Source: Halococcaceae archaeon
GTDB lineage: Archaea > Halobacteriota > Halobacteria > Halobacteriales > Halalkalicoccaceae
Reading direction: 5' to 3'
Assembly (NCBI GenBank): GCA_007128515.1
Contig: SKXI01000165.1
Span: 1 to 5,515 of the forward strand
DNA: 5,515 nucleotides
The translations under genes and the position numbers were made by a program. Positions 1-5,300 of the stretch are shown here, piece after piece. The notes beneath the pieces were generated by a model. The model saw nothing but the letters and a program-made list of their open reading frames with translations. It was not told where the DNA came from and made no database searches. The number at the start of each line of letters is the position of its first letter. Position 1 is the stretch's first letter.

Positions 1-345
1 CGAAAACGAGGGTCGTAGTCTCGATCCACGGCAACGAGCGCTCGGGGCGGATCGCTGCCGACGAGACCGTCGAGAGCTGGTGACCGGAGTCGGGAACGCT
101 CGTCGTCATCGTCCCGGCGTGGGCGTGTGCTGATCGGCGCGAGGCTCGTGGATGTGGGGTCGACCTCGACCCGCGTTCGGCGGATCGGGCGACGACCATC
201 CCGAGTAGCACGACGTCTCCCGTGGGATCTACGAGAGCGTCAGGACGAGTGGTCCGACGTCCTCATCGACCGCCACGCCTCCTAGAGCCCGTTCGGATCT
301 GCGGGGCGGCTCGAGCCGTCTTCCCGAACGGACGCGGTCGTTCTC
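1..345 (+). pseudogene. Degraded M14-family metallocarboxypeptidase (succinylglutamate desuccinylase/aspartoacylase type), left-truncated by window edge
   Basis: No single frame is open, but successive frames give the landmarks of this zinc-peptidase family in the right order. From base 3 the frame reads VVVSIHGNERSGRIAADETV, containing the HxxE zinc-binding pair (His codon 27-29, Glu codon 36-38), and then stops at TGA 81-83. The same frame past the stop reads ESGTLVVIVP and later GVDLDP, matching the family's GTLVVIPRAN and GVDLNR segments. A shifted frame from 176 reads FGGSGDDHPE, stop TAG 206-208, then HDVSRGIYESV. A third frame from 244 reads DEWSDVLIDRHAS, equivalent to the DVLIDLH segment with the third zinc ligand (His codon 274-276), then TAG 283-285. 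From 306 another frame reads AARAVFPNGRG. That makes at least three stops and three frameshifts. Codon third positions are still GC-rich, so decay is probably recent. The family call comes from remembered motifs, not a search. Sequencing error cannot explain this many lesions easily. The right end is approximate. Confidence 0.66.
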
Positions 346-360
346 GTTCGCTCGCTCATG

Positions 361-434
361 CTGTCGGCTGTAAGTCGTTGAAGATTCTCGCCAGTACGGC
401 GTGGAGAGAACCTCCACATAGTTACAGCCGACAG
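361..434. repeat. 74-bp element with perfect 13-bp terminal inverted repeats and two internal hairpins
   Basis: CTGTCGGCTGTAA at 361-373 is matched by its exact reverse complement at 422-434. Between them lie two small stem-loops: CGCC 389-392 with GGCG 398-401 (loop AGTAC), and GTGGAG 401-406 with CTCCAC 412-417 (loop AGAAC). The two stems abut at base 401. The whole can fold as a long stem closing a branched loop, as a small cruciform or structured RNA would. It sits just 3' of the recognisable part of the M14 pseudogene. No transposase and no clear target-site duplication are visible at the ends (CTCATG on the left, TATCAG on the right). The best guess is a REP-like or MITE-like intergenic repeat. 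Whether it is multicopy in the genome cannot be seen here. Confidence 0.6.
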
Positions 435-1109
435 TATCAGTATCACCGGGAGGTTCGATCGATACCGCTCGGAAGCCGCCGTCCGTCCCGCGGCGTGTCT
501 CCGCTCGTTCCGACACACCGTAGCGGACGACGCGGCGATGTGAGTGCCAGCCCTCGATAGGGAGCATAGCAGGGGTCGACTTCGATCGCTCCCCCGGCCA
601 TCCGACCGGAGGCGCTCTCGGATGGATGTGATCTCTCGCCCTCGAAACGGCTGCTCGATCGTCCAGAACACCCGACGCGAGGTCGGTCACCGCGAGGCCG
701 GCCCGAGACGGTCAGCGACGTCCCGGTTCGGACGGAGACGGGAAGGCGGCTGATCGCTTGAGGTCACCGATCGGGACGGTCGTAGTCCCCCGCCGGTGAC
801 CGCCAGTGCCGGGTGCCGATCCCCCGTCACCGATTACGACCGTGATCGTGAGACTGCCACACTGTCGACGGTCCACTGCATCGACACGGCCGTCGGATAC
901 GACCTGTTTCGACGACCGCTTGCCCCTCCTTCCGTTCGAGGACCCGTTGCGCCTGGGGGTCGTTCCGGAGCTCATCCCCTTCCCAGAGACTGTCACCCGG
1001 ATTATAACACTCTACAGGTGACGGGGTTTTGAGACGACCGACGACGGATCTGTCGTCCGTTTTACCACCCATTCATCGATTCGTACCACAGAGTGATTCC
1101 GTCACCATT
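435..1109. other. Gene-free stretch, no convincing coding sequence
   Basis: Open frames exist on both strands, but none keeps the haloarchaeal codon signature (low GC at position 2, high at position 3) along its length. Two short patches come close on the plus strand: 436-545, ending RHTVADDAAM then TGA, and 902-1021, reading FDDRLPLLPFEDPLRLGVV and ending ITLYR then TGA. Both lack a believable start and may be gene remnants. Near 991-1020 GTCACC and GGTGAC form a 6-bp inverted repeat around an AT-rich core. At 1041-1056 ACGAC and GTCGT form a small hairpin followed closely by a TTTT run (1060-1063), a weak terminator-like pattern. Nothing else is recognised. Confidence 0.5.
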
Positions 1110-1126
1110 CTATAGGGATAAAAACA
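1105..1126 (+). promoter_or_regulatory. Probable archaeal promoter (TATA region) for the HTH gene
   Basis: An AT-rich patch, CTATAGGGATAAAA, lies about 50-60 bases upstream of the start codon in otherwise GC-rich DNA. Transcription starting 25-30 bases downstream would give a leader of roughly 30 bases, which leaves room for the Shine-Dalgarno site actually present. The exact TATA hexamer is uncertain, since TATAGG and GATAAA are both possible. Confidence 0.5.
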
Positions 1127-1160
1127 CATAAGACGACACGAGGCCGAACGCCGACTAGAA

Positions 1161-1169
1161 AGGTGGTGA
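1161..1169 (+). promoter_or_regulatory. Shine-Dalgarno site that fixes the HTH gene start
   Basis: AGGTGGTGA matches the haloarchaeal consensus AGGAGGTGA at 8 of 9 positions, with the GGTGG core five bases before ATG 1172. It overlaps the in-frame GTG codons at 1163 and 1166, which argues against those as starts. Many haloarchaeal genes are leaderless, so such a good site on a mono-cistronic gene is notable. Confidence 0.65.
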
Positions 1170-1171
1170 CC

Positions 1172-1669
1172 ATGCCAGAGAAGACCGATCGAACCGCGGT
1201 CCTGTACGTGCGGTCGGTCGCACCGTGTGGCGTCGACGACGTGCAACGACGGACGATCGATCGGTTGGAACGGCTCGCAGCCGACGGTGTACTCGAGTCG
1301 GTCGAGTACGAGGTGTGGGGAGACGGTGTTCCCGCTGACGACTCCGGAACCGTCATCAAGGGCGTCTACGACGAGTTCGTCGAGTGGGCCGACGACCAGG
1401 GGTACACGCTCGCACCGGCGTTCCGAGATCGGGAGACGGGAACGATGGTTTCGGACGAGTGCCGGACGGTGATCAGTTTCCCGCTCCTCTGTCTCGGCGT
1501 GTACGAAGAAAACGAGCTGGAGGCGGTGTTTCCCTGTTCGGACGACGAGCGAACGTACACGATCGAAGACGGACTCGTGGGGCTAGAACACCGGACGGTG
1601 AGCGAGTCCACGTCCGTCGAGTCGGACGACCAACCGGTCCCGCAGAGCGGGGCCCTCAACGACGACTGA
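1172..1669 (+). CDS. Haloarchaeal HTH-domain family protein (predicted small regulator)
   Basis: A 165-residue acidic soluble protein. It shows the order of conserved blocks I know from a haloarchaea-specific family usually labelled HTH domain-containing protein: TAVLYVRSVAPCG near residue 8, then RRTIDRLERLAADGVLESV (about 26-44, a helix-turn-helix-like pair), EVWGDGV (47-53), VYDEFVEWADDQGYTLAPAF (65-84), ISFPLLCLGVYE (101-112), AVFPCSDDERTYTIEDGL (118-135). An acidic, probably disordered tail of about 25 residues ends in NDD. No signal peptide or membrane segment is seen. Length is normal for the family. ATG 1172 is chosen over the in-frame GTG 1163 because the Shine-Dalgarno site overlaps the latter. 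The gene stands alone, with a gene-free kilobase upstream, and converges with minus-strand microprotein genes, the nearest stop being 19 bases away. DNA binding is inferred from family labelling; the regulated genes are unknown. Codon use fits the neighbouring genes, so it appears intact. Confidence 0.88.
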   Translation: MPEKTDRTAVLYVRSVAPCGVDDVQRRTIDRLERLAADGVLESVEYEVWGDGVPADDSGTVIKGVYDEFVEWADDQGYTLAPAFRDRETGTMVSDECRTVISFPLLCLGVYEENELEAVFPCSDDERTYTIEDGLVGLEHRTVSESTSVESDDQPVPQSGALNDD

Positions 1670-1688
1670 CCGAGCGGCCCCGCCCGCG

Positions 1689-1763
1689 TCAGTACGTCTC
1701 GGCCGCTTCTTCTTCCTCGTCGGGAGACCGGTCGCCCGAGAGTCTACCCTCGTCGTCCCGCAT
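1689..1763 (-). CDS. Possible 24-residue acidic microprotein downstream of the zinc finger gene
   Basis: ATG at 1763-1761 opens a short frame reading MRDDEGRLSGD, then RSPDEEEEAAETY and TGA. Ten of 24 residues are Asp or Glu. Base composition by codon position (about 75% GC at positions 1 and 3, under 50% at position 2) looks like haloarchaeal coding sequence. It begins 35 bases after the zinc finger stop and ends 19 bases from the convergent HTH gene, so it would be the second gene of a tiny operon. An in-frame GTG at 1772 is an alternative start with GGAG only three bases before it. No homologue is recognised. It could equally be chance, or the detached tail of an originally longer zinc finger protein. 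Confidence 0.3.
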   Translation of the reverse strand: MRDDEGRLSGDRSPDEEEEAAETY

Positions 1764-1798
1764 CGGTACCACTCGCTCCGTTCGGGGCGTGGATATCG

Positions 1799-1921
1799 TC
1801 AGTCCGCGCTGTGACGGGGTGCGTACCCACAGTCCTCACAGCCCCACGAATCGTGGACGGGGGCGAGCGTTCCGCGGCATCTCGGACAGCTGTACGTGTC
1901 GGTCGGTTGGGCTATTGCCAT
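1799..1921 (-). CDS. Small CPxCG-related zinc finger microprotein (40 residues)
   Basis: The frame gives a 40-residue protein: MAIAQPTDTY, then SCPRCRGTLAPVHDSWGCED and CGYAPRHSAD. Cysteines at 12, 15, 28 and 31 form two CxxC knuckles 12 residues apart, a rubredoxin-like zinc ribbon with CPRC and CEDCGY as the two halves. Short double-CxxC proteins of this kind are abundant in haloarchaea, and some affect motility, biofilm formation or stress responses. The role of this one is unknown. ATG 1921 is the only sensible start, because an in-frame TAG lies three codons upstream. There is no Shine-Dalgarno site, consistent with a leaderless transcript and the TATA-like CATAAG 24-29 bases upstream. 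It converges on the HTH gene and is followed by a possible acidic microprotein. It is short enough to be missed by usual length cutoffs. The finger pattern makes the coding call firm; the exact subfamily is not named. Confidence 0.8.
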   Translation of the reverse strand: MAIAQPTDTYSCPRCRGTLAPVHDSWGCEDCGYAPRHSAD

Positions 1922-1940
1922 TGGACTCAGCTACTCGGCC

Positions 1941-1977
1941 AGAGCTTATGACTCTTCCTTTCATATCCAATAATCTC
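1941..1977 (-). promoter_or_regulatory. Candidate promoter of the zinc finger microprotein gene
   Basis: Read on the minus strand, CATAAG (1950-1945) lies 24-29 bases before the ATG at 1921, the expected place for a TATA box on a leaderless haloarchaeal mRNA. A second AT-rich block, ATTATTGGATATGAAAGG, just upstream could instead give a leader of about 20-30 bases. Neither matches the consensus closely. Confidence 0.35.
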
Positions 1978-2028
1978 TCGGTAGGTGTTATACTGTCATA
2001 ATACGGCCAACCTCTTCCGCTCTGGACG

Positions 2029-2112
2029 GGTGCGTCGCCGTCAGAGGCGTCTTCGCACCGGCTCCCGGGGGAAGAACGCAGAAAGGACGGCGGCCGGGTC
2101 GGGCCGCCGTCC
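2029..2112. other. Pair of GC-rich hairpins in intergenic DNA (possible structured RNA or terminator)
   Basis: Two stem-loops lie in tandem. The first pairs GGTGCG 2029-2034 with CGCACC 2054-2059 and contains a second stem CGCC 2036-2039 with GGCG 2046-2049. The second is a perfect 11-bp stem, GGACGGCGGCC 2085-2095 with GGCCGCCGTCC 2102-2112, and a six-base loop. Open frames across this segment on the minus strand are Arg/Pro/Ala-rich and lack the coding signature. On the minus strand a TTTTTACC box (2206-2213) lies about 25 bases before position 2185, so an RNA starting there would carry both hairpins and could read into the zinc finger gene. No known RNA family is recognised. Confidence 0.4.
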
Positions 2113-2185
2113 GGGCAGAGTGACAGGAGCGTGCGAGTGACCAGGCATGGTTGACAACGACCGACCGCGGGACGTCGCACGCCAT

Positions 2186-2430
2186 CCTACACTATCGCCA
2201 TTTGGGTAAAAAGTCTTGTGTTCAATGGAGACTTGAGGGATGAAATTGTATATATTATGGACGTCCAAACTTATTTTCGGCCCATTACGCAAGCTTCGTC
2301 ATAACCTTTGGCTATACGGCCGTGGGGACGACCGTCCGTCGGATATCGGTGTGAAATTTCGCCGTCCATGGTAGTATCCGAGAATCTTTCCACTCACACA
2401 AAGCTTATTACAGGGTATTGAGTTCGTGGA
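2186..2430. other. AT-rich island without a recognised gene
   Basis: This stretch is visibly richer in A and T than anything else in the window. It carries several TATA-like boxes (TATATATTA 2249-2257, ATTACG, CATAACC, GAAATTTC 2352-2360, CTTATTAC) and two AAGCTT sites. Short frames are present (for example a 32-codon minus-strand frame beginning MDGEISHRYPT), but their codon use is not haloarchaeal. It may be a promoter region for an unannotated RNA, foreign DNA, or decayed intergenic sequence. Confidence 0.4.
2242..2257 (+). promoter_or_regulatory. Strong TATA box with BRE-like GAAAT, no gene assigned
   Basis: GAAAT (2242-2246) directly precedes TATATATTA (2249-2257), the BRE-plus-TATA order of a plus-strand archaeal promoter, with an expected transcription start near 2275-2282. 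No protein gene follows on the plus strand in this window. The box is nearly symmetrical, so minus-strand firing toward 2225 is also possible. Confidence 0.4.
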
Positions 2431-2485
2431 ACTGACGCGGGCGACTACCGCGCCTGCGTTGATGGCATCGAAGCGTGTGATCGAA

Positions 2486-2513
2486 CCCTACCCCACCCCA
2501 ACCCCAACTCCCC
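2486..2513 (-). other. Five-tract G-quadruplex motif on the minus strand
   Basis: The plus strand has C-tracts at 2486-2488, 2491-2494, 2496-2499, 2502-2505 and 2510-2513, separated by TA, A, AA and AACT. The minus strand therefore has four GGGG runs and one GGG with loops of 1-4 bases, a textbook intramolecular G-quadruplex pattern. It lies about 210 bases downstream of the idsA stop, on the strand that idsA mRNA is read in, directly beside a 30-base hairpin. A role in ending or protecting the idsA transcript is inference. Confidence 0.6.
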
Positions 2514-2515
2514 TC

Positions 2516-2552
2516 GGTGTGACGGGCCGTATTGGCTCTCACACCCCCTTTT
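2516..2552 (+). terminator. Terminator-like hairpin followed by CCCCCTTTTA
   Basis: GGTGTGA 2516-2522 pairs perfectly with TCACACC 2539-2545. Inside, GGGCC and GGCTC extend the stem past one bulged C, with one G-U pair and a GTATT loop. On the plus strand the stem is followed by C-rich sequence and TTTT at 2549-2552, which would suit the end of an RNA begun at the 2242-2257 promoter. On the minus strand the same hairpin precedes the G-quadruplex in any idsA read-through transcript. Function is inferred from shape only. Confidence 0.4.
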
Positions 2553-2725
2553 ACCTCGGACGAGAGCGAACGCGTTCTCCCGTCGGATACCGGCCGAGGA
2601 CGCGACCGACGAACCCCCGGTCGGGACGCTGCTGGAGATCGTCGTAGGAGCTCGACGTTCCTCGATCGCGGATCGAACGACACCGGTGAGGGGTATTCGA
2701 GAGATCTAGGCGAGGACGATCCCGA
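2553..2725. other. Intergenic stretch 3' of idsA, no gene recognised
   Basis: One plus-strand frame (about 2570-2710) reads EDATDEPPVGTLLEIVVGAR with GC-rich third positions and ends at TAG 2707-2709, but it has no start codon and no recognised relatives. It may be a remnant or chance. GAACGCGTTC near 2567-2576 is a 10-bp palindrome. No strong T-tract terminator for idsA is seen directly after its stop. Confidence 0.35.
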
Positions 2726-3775
2726 TCAGTAGCCGCGTTCGACGAGGTAGTTCGCGAGATCACGGAGCAACGCCCGCGCCTCGTTCTCCGGGAGCACGTC
2801 GAGTCTTCCCTTTCCCCGGTCGACGAGCGACCCCGCGCGCTCGCGGGCGAAATCGATGCTCCCGACCGCCTCGAGTTCGGCCACCGCCCGGTCGATGTCG
2901 CCCTCGGTGACCGCCTCGACGCTCCCCGCGGCGACGAGTCCGTCCACGTCGACGCCCTGGTCTCTGGCGTGGAGCGTGATCAGCGTTCGCTTGCCCTCGA
3001 CGAGGTCACTCCCGCGCTGTTTTCCGAGCCGATCGCTCGCCACCGTGAGGTCGAGGACGTCGTCCTGAATCTGGAACGCACGGCCGACGTCGAGACCGTA
3101 GCCACAGAGCGCCTCGACCGTCTCGTCGTCGGCCCCGAGCAGGATGCCCGGGACGCTCGCGGCGGCGCCGTAGAGGACGGCGGTCTTCAGCTCGACCATC
3201 TCCATGTACTCCTCGACGCCGACGTCGTCTCTCGTCTCGAAGGAGACGTCGAGCGCCTGGCCTTCACAGATCTTCGTACAGGTCGTCGCGAGCGCCTCGA
3301 TCGCCCGGATCGCCCGATCCGGCGGCGCGCCGGTCCGTAGCATGATCTCGAACGCCTTCGAGTAGAGCGTATCGCCCGCCAGTATCGCCGTCTCCAGGTC
3401 GTAGGCCTCGTGAACGGCCGGCACCCCCCGCCGCAGGTCGTCGTCGTCCATGATGTCGTCGTGGATGAGCGTGAACGACTGGATCACCTCGATGGAGACG
3501 GCCGCGCTCAGCAGGTCGATCTCCTCGCCCGAGAGCGCCGGAAAGCGTCGGTAGTCTGCCGAGAGCGGTTCGACGTCACAGAGCGCCTCCCCGACGAGCA
3601 GGACGACCGCCGGGCGAAGACGCTTTCCGCCCGCCTCGAGGAGGTAGCGCGAGGCCTCGTAGAGCCGTTCCGGGTGCGCCACCGGGAGGTCCTCGTCGAT
3701 GGCAGCGTTGACGAGCTCGCGTCGCTCGGCCACCGCCTCGGTCATGGTCCCGGCGCGTCGCTCGTTACCGGTCAT
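2726..3775 (-). CDS. idsA: Polyprenyl diphosphate synthase, geranylgeranyl/farnesyl type
   Basis: A class I trans-prenyltransferase that condenses isopentenyl diphosphate with allylic diphosphates to C15/C20 chains, feeding archaeol lipid, quinone and carotenoid synthesis in the cytosol. Numbered from the first ATG (349 residues): GGKRLRP at 49-55 (IPP binding), first Asp-rich motif DDIMD at 106-110 within LIHDDIMDDDDLRRG, second Asp-rich motif DDVLD at 238-242 in FQIQDDVLDL, and GKRT at 261-264. Phe101 lies five residues before the first Asp motif, the position that limits chain length in archaeal GGPP synthases, so C20 is the likely main product; this is inference from family knowledge. The RNase J stop and this ATG are fused as TGAATG, so translation is probably coupled. 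The family usually begins nearer MTEAVAERRELV, so Met11 (base 3745, 339 residues) is an alternative start. All key residues are present; the gene looks intact. Only very gene-poor sequence follows. Confidence 0.93.
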   Translation of the reverse strand: MTGNERRAGTMTEAVAERRELVNAAIDEDLPVAHPERLYEASRYLLEAGGKRLRPAVVLLVGEALCDVEPLSADYRRFPALSGEEIDLLSAAVSIEVIQSFTLIHDDIMDDDDLRRGVPAVHEAYDLETAILAGDTLYSKAFEIMLRTGAPPDRAIRAIEALATTCTKICEGQALDVSFETRDDVGVEEYMEMVELKTAVLYGAAASVPGILLGADDETVEALCGYGLDVGRAFQIQDDVLDLTVASDRLGKQRGSDLVEGKRTLITLHARDQGVDVDGLVAAGSVEAVTEGDIDRAVAELEAVGSIDFARERAGSLVDRGKGRLDVLPENEARALLRDLANYLVERGY

Positions 3776-5122
3776 TCACTCGACGATCGGGAGGACGTTG
3801 CCGTTGTACGTCACGTGGAGGTCGCGGCCGAGTTCGTACCCCTGGTTCCGACAGAGGTTCACGTAGCCCGAGTAGCCCGCCATGTTCTGGTGGGCCGGGA
3901 TGACGTTCTTCGGCTGGAGCACCTGCAGCATCTCGTAGAGGCCCTCCTGGCGGAGGTGCCCGGAGACGTGGACGTCGTCGTAGATCCGTGCGCCCTGCAT
4001 CTTCAGCAGGGTCTCGGCCTGGTAGCGCTGGCCCTCGTTCGTCGGCTCGGGAATCACCCGTGCCGCGAAGATCACCTTGTCGCCGTCGTCGAGCTGGTAC
4101 GGCGTCTCACCGCGGCCCATCCGGGTGAGCATCGCGCGCGGCTCGCCCTGGTGGCCGGTGACGATCGGCAGGAAGTCCTCCTTCCCCTCGTTCATGATCC
4201 GCTTGAACGTCCGGTCGACGGACTTGCGGTGGCCGAACATCCCCACCTCCTCGGGGAACTCGACGAAGCCGAGTCGCTCGGCGGTCCCGGAGTACTTCTC
4301 CATCGATCGGCCGAGCAGTACCGGGGTGCGGCCGATCTCGTCCGCGAACTGCACGAGCGACCGCACGCGGGCGATGTGCGAGGAGAACGTCGTCGCGACG
4401 ATACCCCCGTCGTAGTCCTCCATGCTGTGGATGACGTCCTTCAGGTGTCGGCGTGCGACGGCCTCGCTCGGGGTCTTTCCCTTCCCGTTCGCGTTCGTGC
4501 AGTCTTCGATGTACGCCAGCACGCCCTGGCCCTCCCGGCCGATCTCCCGGAACCGTTTCATGTCGATCGGGTCGCCGATGACGGGCGTCTTGTCCATCCG
4601 CTTGTCCAGCCCGTAGACGATCGCACCCTCGGGGGTGTGGAGGACGGGGTTGATCGCGTCGATGATCGAGTGGGTGACGTTGACGAACTCGAGTTCCACG
4701 GAGTCGGAGATCGACATCGTCTCGCCCGGATCCATCTTGATCAGGTCGTTGTCGACCTGGAACTTGTTCTCGTCCTGGATCTCCTGTTTCACGAGCTCGA
4801 TCGTGAACGGGGTGGCGACCACCGGCGCGTTGTACCGGTGGGCGAGCTTGCTGATCGCGCCGATGTGGTCCAGGTGTCCGTGGGTCGGGACGATCGCCTG
4901 GACGTCACCCTCGATGTCGGACATGACGCGGTCGTCCGGGATCGCACCCATGTCGATCAGGTCGAGGCTGTGCATCTTCTCGGTCTGTACGTTGTCGTGG
5001 ATGAGGACCTTCGACAGGTTCAGTCCCATGTCGAAGATGACGACGTCCTCGCCCGCGCGGACGGCAGTCATCTGCCGGCCGACCTCCTCGTAGCCGCCTA
5101 TCGTTGCGATTTCGATTTCCAT
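3776..5122 (-). CDS. rnj: Archaeal ribonuclease J (metallo-beta-lactamase / beta-CASP exonuclease)
   Basis: A 448-residue cytosolic zinc-dependent RNase. Archaeal RNase J acts mainly as a 5'-3' exonuclease on monophosphorylated RNA, in mRNA turnover and rRNA maturation. The metallo-beta-lactamase core shows the signature [10 protein letters not shown], with His81, His83, Asp85 and His86 as metal ligands, His151 in NVTHSIIDA, and Asp173 in YGLDKRMD, the haloarchaeal form of the usual GDFK segment. The beta-CASP domain follows: EDCTNA (about 206-211), [12 protein letters not shown] (about 244-255, motif B His249), [12 protein letters not shown] (about 321-332), VSGHLRQEG (386-394, motif C His389) and VIPAHQN (407-413, His411). 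Length fits the archaeal type without the long bacterial C-terminal dimerisation domain. ATG 5122 begins at the family's usual [15 protein letters not shown]. No Shine-Dalgarno site precedes it. It is the first gene of an operon with idsA, with zero spacing. In many haloarchaea this pair sits with mevalonate-pathway genes; none is visible in the 393 bases upstream. Confidence 0.95.
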   Translation of the reverse strand: MEIEIATIGGYEEVGRQMTAVRAGEDVVIFDMGLNLSKVLIHDNVQTEKMHSLDLIDMGAIPDDRVMSDIEGDVQAIVPTHGHLDHIGAISKLAHRYNAPVVATPFTIELVKQEIQDENKFQVDNDLIKMDPGETMSISDSVELEFVNVTHSIIDAINPVLHTPEGAIVYGLDKRMDKTPVIGDPIDMKRFREIGREGQGVLAYIEDCTNANGKGKTPSEAVARRHLKDVIHSMEDYDGGIVATTFSSHIARVRSLVQFADEIGRTPVLLGRSMEKYSGTAERLGFVEFPEEVGMFGHRKSVDRTFKRIMNEGKEDFLPIVTGHQGEPRAMLTRMGRGETPYQLDDGDKVIFAARVIPEPTNEGQRYQAETLLKMQGARIYDDVHVSGHLRQEGLYEMLQVLQPKNVIPAHQNMAGYSGYVNLCRNQGYELGRDLHVTYNGNVLPIVE

Positions 5123-5237
5123 TGTTCTGGTGTCCGAGCATCAAACGCCGCGGTGGCGATGCCGTGCTCATGTGAAAACCGCGGTGTGCCCCGGCGTCTT
5201 ACAGCCGTGAGTCGACAGGTCCCGACCGGTTCGAGTT

Positions 5238-5270
5238 CCCGCATGCGGCGACGCCGCATTTACCCGCGGG
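5238..5270. repeat. Palindromic hairpin in the RNase J leader
   Basis: ATGCGGCG 5243-5250 and CGCCGCAT 5252-5259 form a perfect 8-bp inverted repeat around a single base. CCCGC 5238-5242 and GCGGG 5266-5270 can extend the stem past a small bulge. It lies between the presumed TATA box (5301-5308) and the RNase J start, so it would fall near the very 5' end of the mRNA. With a one-base centre the DNA palindrome could also be a dimeric protein site. Confidence 0.55.
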
Positions 5271-5300
5271 TTTCGGTAGCCGGCGCTACGCGACCCGGTC

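Noticed and set aside
229..690. 153-codon and 129-codon minus-strand frames
   Set aside because: They run antisense through the M14 remnant and the inverted-repeat element, with no codon-position bias or recognisable motif.
827..1072. 81-codon minus-strand frame containing GDELRNDPQAQRVLERKEG
   Set aside because: It looks protein-like in the middle, but position-specific GC fits the plus strand better than the minus. The rest has no coding signature and there is no good start.
1384..2001. 205-codon plus-strand frame overlapping the HTH gene end
   Set aside because: The first half is an out-of-frame shadow of the HTH gene, and the second half crosses the zinc finger gene antisense. Arg/Pro/Gly-rich with no motif.
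1988..2185. 65-codon minus-strand frame beginning MACDVPRSVV with a TTTTTACC box about 25 bases upstream
   Set aside because: The promoter spacing is attractive, but third-position GC is only moderate, the protein is Arg/Pro/Ala-rich, and the two strong hairpins fit a non-coding role better. Kept as a possible RNA, not a protein.
2465..2552. C-rich repeat tract considered as a telomere-like or CRISPR-like repeat
   Set aside because: It has only five short tracts with no regular unit or spacers. A local G-quadruplex motif is the simpler description.
4905..5171. 88-codon minus-strand frame starting 49 bases upstream of RNase J (MSTASPPRRL)
   Set aside because: It overlaps the RNase J N-terminus out of frame and becomes Arg/His/Gly-rich, typical of a shadow.
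5222..5242. GGTTCGAGTTCCCG, resembling a tRNA T-arm
   Set aside because: The flanking bases do not pair as a T-stem, and no anticodon arm or acceptor stem could be found upstream.
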